Source of the DNA: Pelodictyon luteolum
GTDB lineage: Bacteria > Bacteroidota > Chlorobiia > Chlorobiales > Chlorobiaceae
Length of the DNA stretch: 64,000 bases
Assembly: GCA_020721225.1 (NCBI GenBank)
Contig: DYNE01000001.1
Location: 55,603 to 119,602, forward strand
Reading direction: 5' to 3'
Shown one piece after another: positions 63,137 through 64,000 of this stretch. Numbering within the stretch: the stretch's first letter is position 1; every line of letters starts with the position of its first letter. The notes under the pieces were generated by a model. It was given only the letters and a program-made list of their open reading frames with translations, did no database searches and was not told where the DNA came from. Position numbers and translations under genes: made by a program.

Positions 63137-63805
63137 ATGAAATTCTTCATCGATACCGCCAATCTCGACGAAATCCGTTCAGCCGCCGAACTCGGCGTGC
63201 TGGACGGCGTCACCACCAACCCTTCGCTCATCGCGAAGATAGTCGGCGACCCGTCGAACTTCACCTACAACGACTTCAAGGCGCACATCGCCCGTATCTG
63301 CCATATCGTTGATGGCCCGGTCAGCGCCGAGGTCACCTGCCTCAAGGCCGAGGAGATGATCGCCGAAGGCGAAGATCTCGCATCGATTCACGAAAACGTG
63401 GTGGTCAAATGTCCGCTTACCATAGACGGCCTGAAGGCTATCAAGCACTTCTCCGCCAACGGAATCCGCACGAACGCAACGCTCGTCTTCTCGCCGAACC
63501 AGGCGCTGCTTGCCGCCAAAGCCGGAGCGGACTACGTGAGCCCCTTCGTCGGCCGGCTCGACGACATCAGCACCGACGGCATGGCGCTGGTCGAGCAGAT
63601 CGTCACGATATACGGTAACTACGGCTTCATGACCGAAGTGATCGTGGCCAGCGTCCGCCATCCGCAGCACGTCGTCACCGCCGCCATGATGGGAGCCGAC
63701 ATCGCAACCATCCCTTACGGCGTTATCAAACAGCTCGCCAACCACCCGCTCACCGAAGCGGGCCTTACGAAGTTCATGGATGATGCTGCCGTGATGAAAA
63801 AATAG
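63137..63805 (+). CDS. Transaldolase (TalC/fructose-6-phosphate aldolase-type)
   Basis: [59 protein letters not shown]. Confidence 0.97.
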   Translation: MKFFIDTANLDEIRSAAELGVLDGVTTNPSLIAKIVGDPSNFTYNDFKAHIARICHIVDGPVSAEVTCLKAEEMIAEGEDLASIHENVVVKCPLTIDGLKAIKHFSANGIRTNATLVFSPNQALLAAKAGADYVSPFVGRLDDISTDGMALVEQIVTIYGNYGFMTEVIVASVRHPQHVVTAAMMGADIATIPYGVIKQLANHPLTEAGLTKFMDDAAVMKK

Positions 63806-63844
63806 GCGTTTCGGGTGACATTGCTTTCCTTTCAAGTTCCCTGC

Positions 63845-63878
63845 AAGCCGGATATGCCCTGCATCACCGGCTTTTTTT
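63845..63878 (+). terminator. Rho-independent terminator
   Basis: AAGCCGGatATGCcctGCATcaCCGGCTTTTTTTAT. Confidence 0.88.
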
Positions 63879-64000
63879 ATTGGTGCACCGCTATTCCAAG
63901 GCATGAACCCCTGCTGGTTTGTCGGTAACTATAAACGGCGGTTATATAGTGCCTGACAGAAAAGTCTTTTTTTTATAAAAAGCAACTCATTTTATAAGTC

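Noticed and set aside
1-64000. CRISPR arrays, complete insertion sequences, prophage modules
   Set aside because: No regularly spaced direct repeats, no transposase with terminal inverted repeats and no phage structural genes were recognised

Overview
This 64 kb window is chromosomal DNA from a green sulfur bacterium (Chlorobiaceae). That assignment rests on BchU (BChl C-20 methyltransferase), flavocytochrome c sulfide dehydrogenase with SoxYZ-like genes, and the gene complement around the origin. The window spans oriC: dciA-like/recF/dnaN/dnaA on the minus strand face rpmH/rnpA/yidD/yidC on the plus strand. It also holds two perfect parS palindromes flanking mnmG, a full division/cell-wall (dcw) cluster from mraZ to ftsZ, an F0-type ATP synthase operon that ends at atpH, a tRNA-Ala(CGC), a small SRP RNA, and housekeeping genes. 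The accessory segment (~19.05-26.3 kb) looks like a small defense/toxin-antitoxin island: a DUF2971 protein, a DUF4411 PIN-like toxin with an ImmA/IrrE-type partner, a decayed VapBC-like pair, and a 1152-aa protein with apparent architecture TIR - 7x WD40 - Roc GTPase - COR-like - zinc ribbon - DUF4365 (PD-(D/E)XK-like). I consider that protein the best candidate for an undescribed immune system. Its WD40 module is markedly AT-richer than both flanks (sample lines ~42% vs ~70% GC), which suggests modular sensor exchange. All family calls come from reading motifs; no database search was run.
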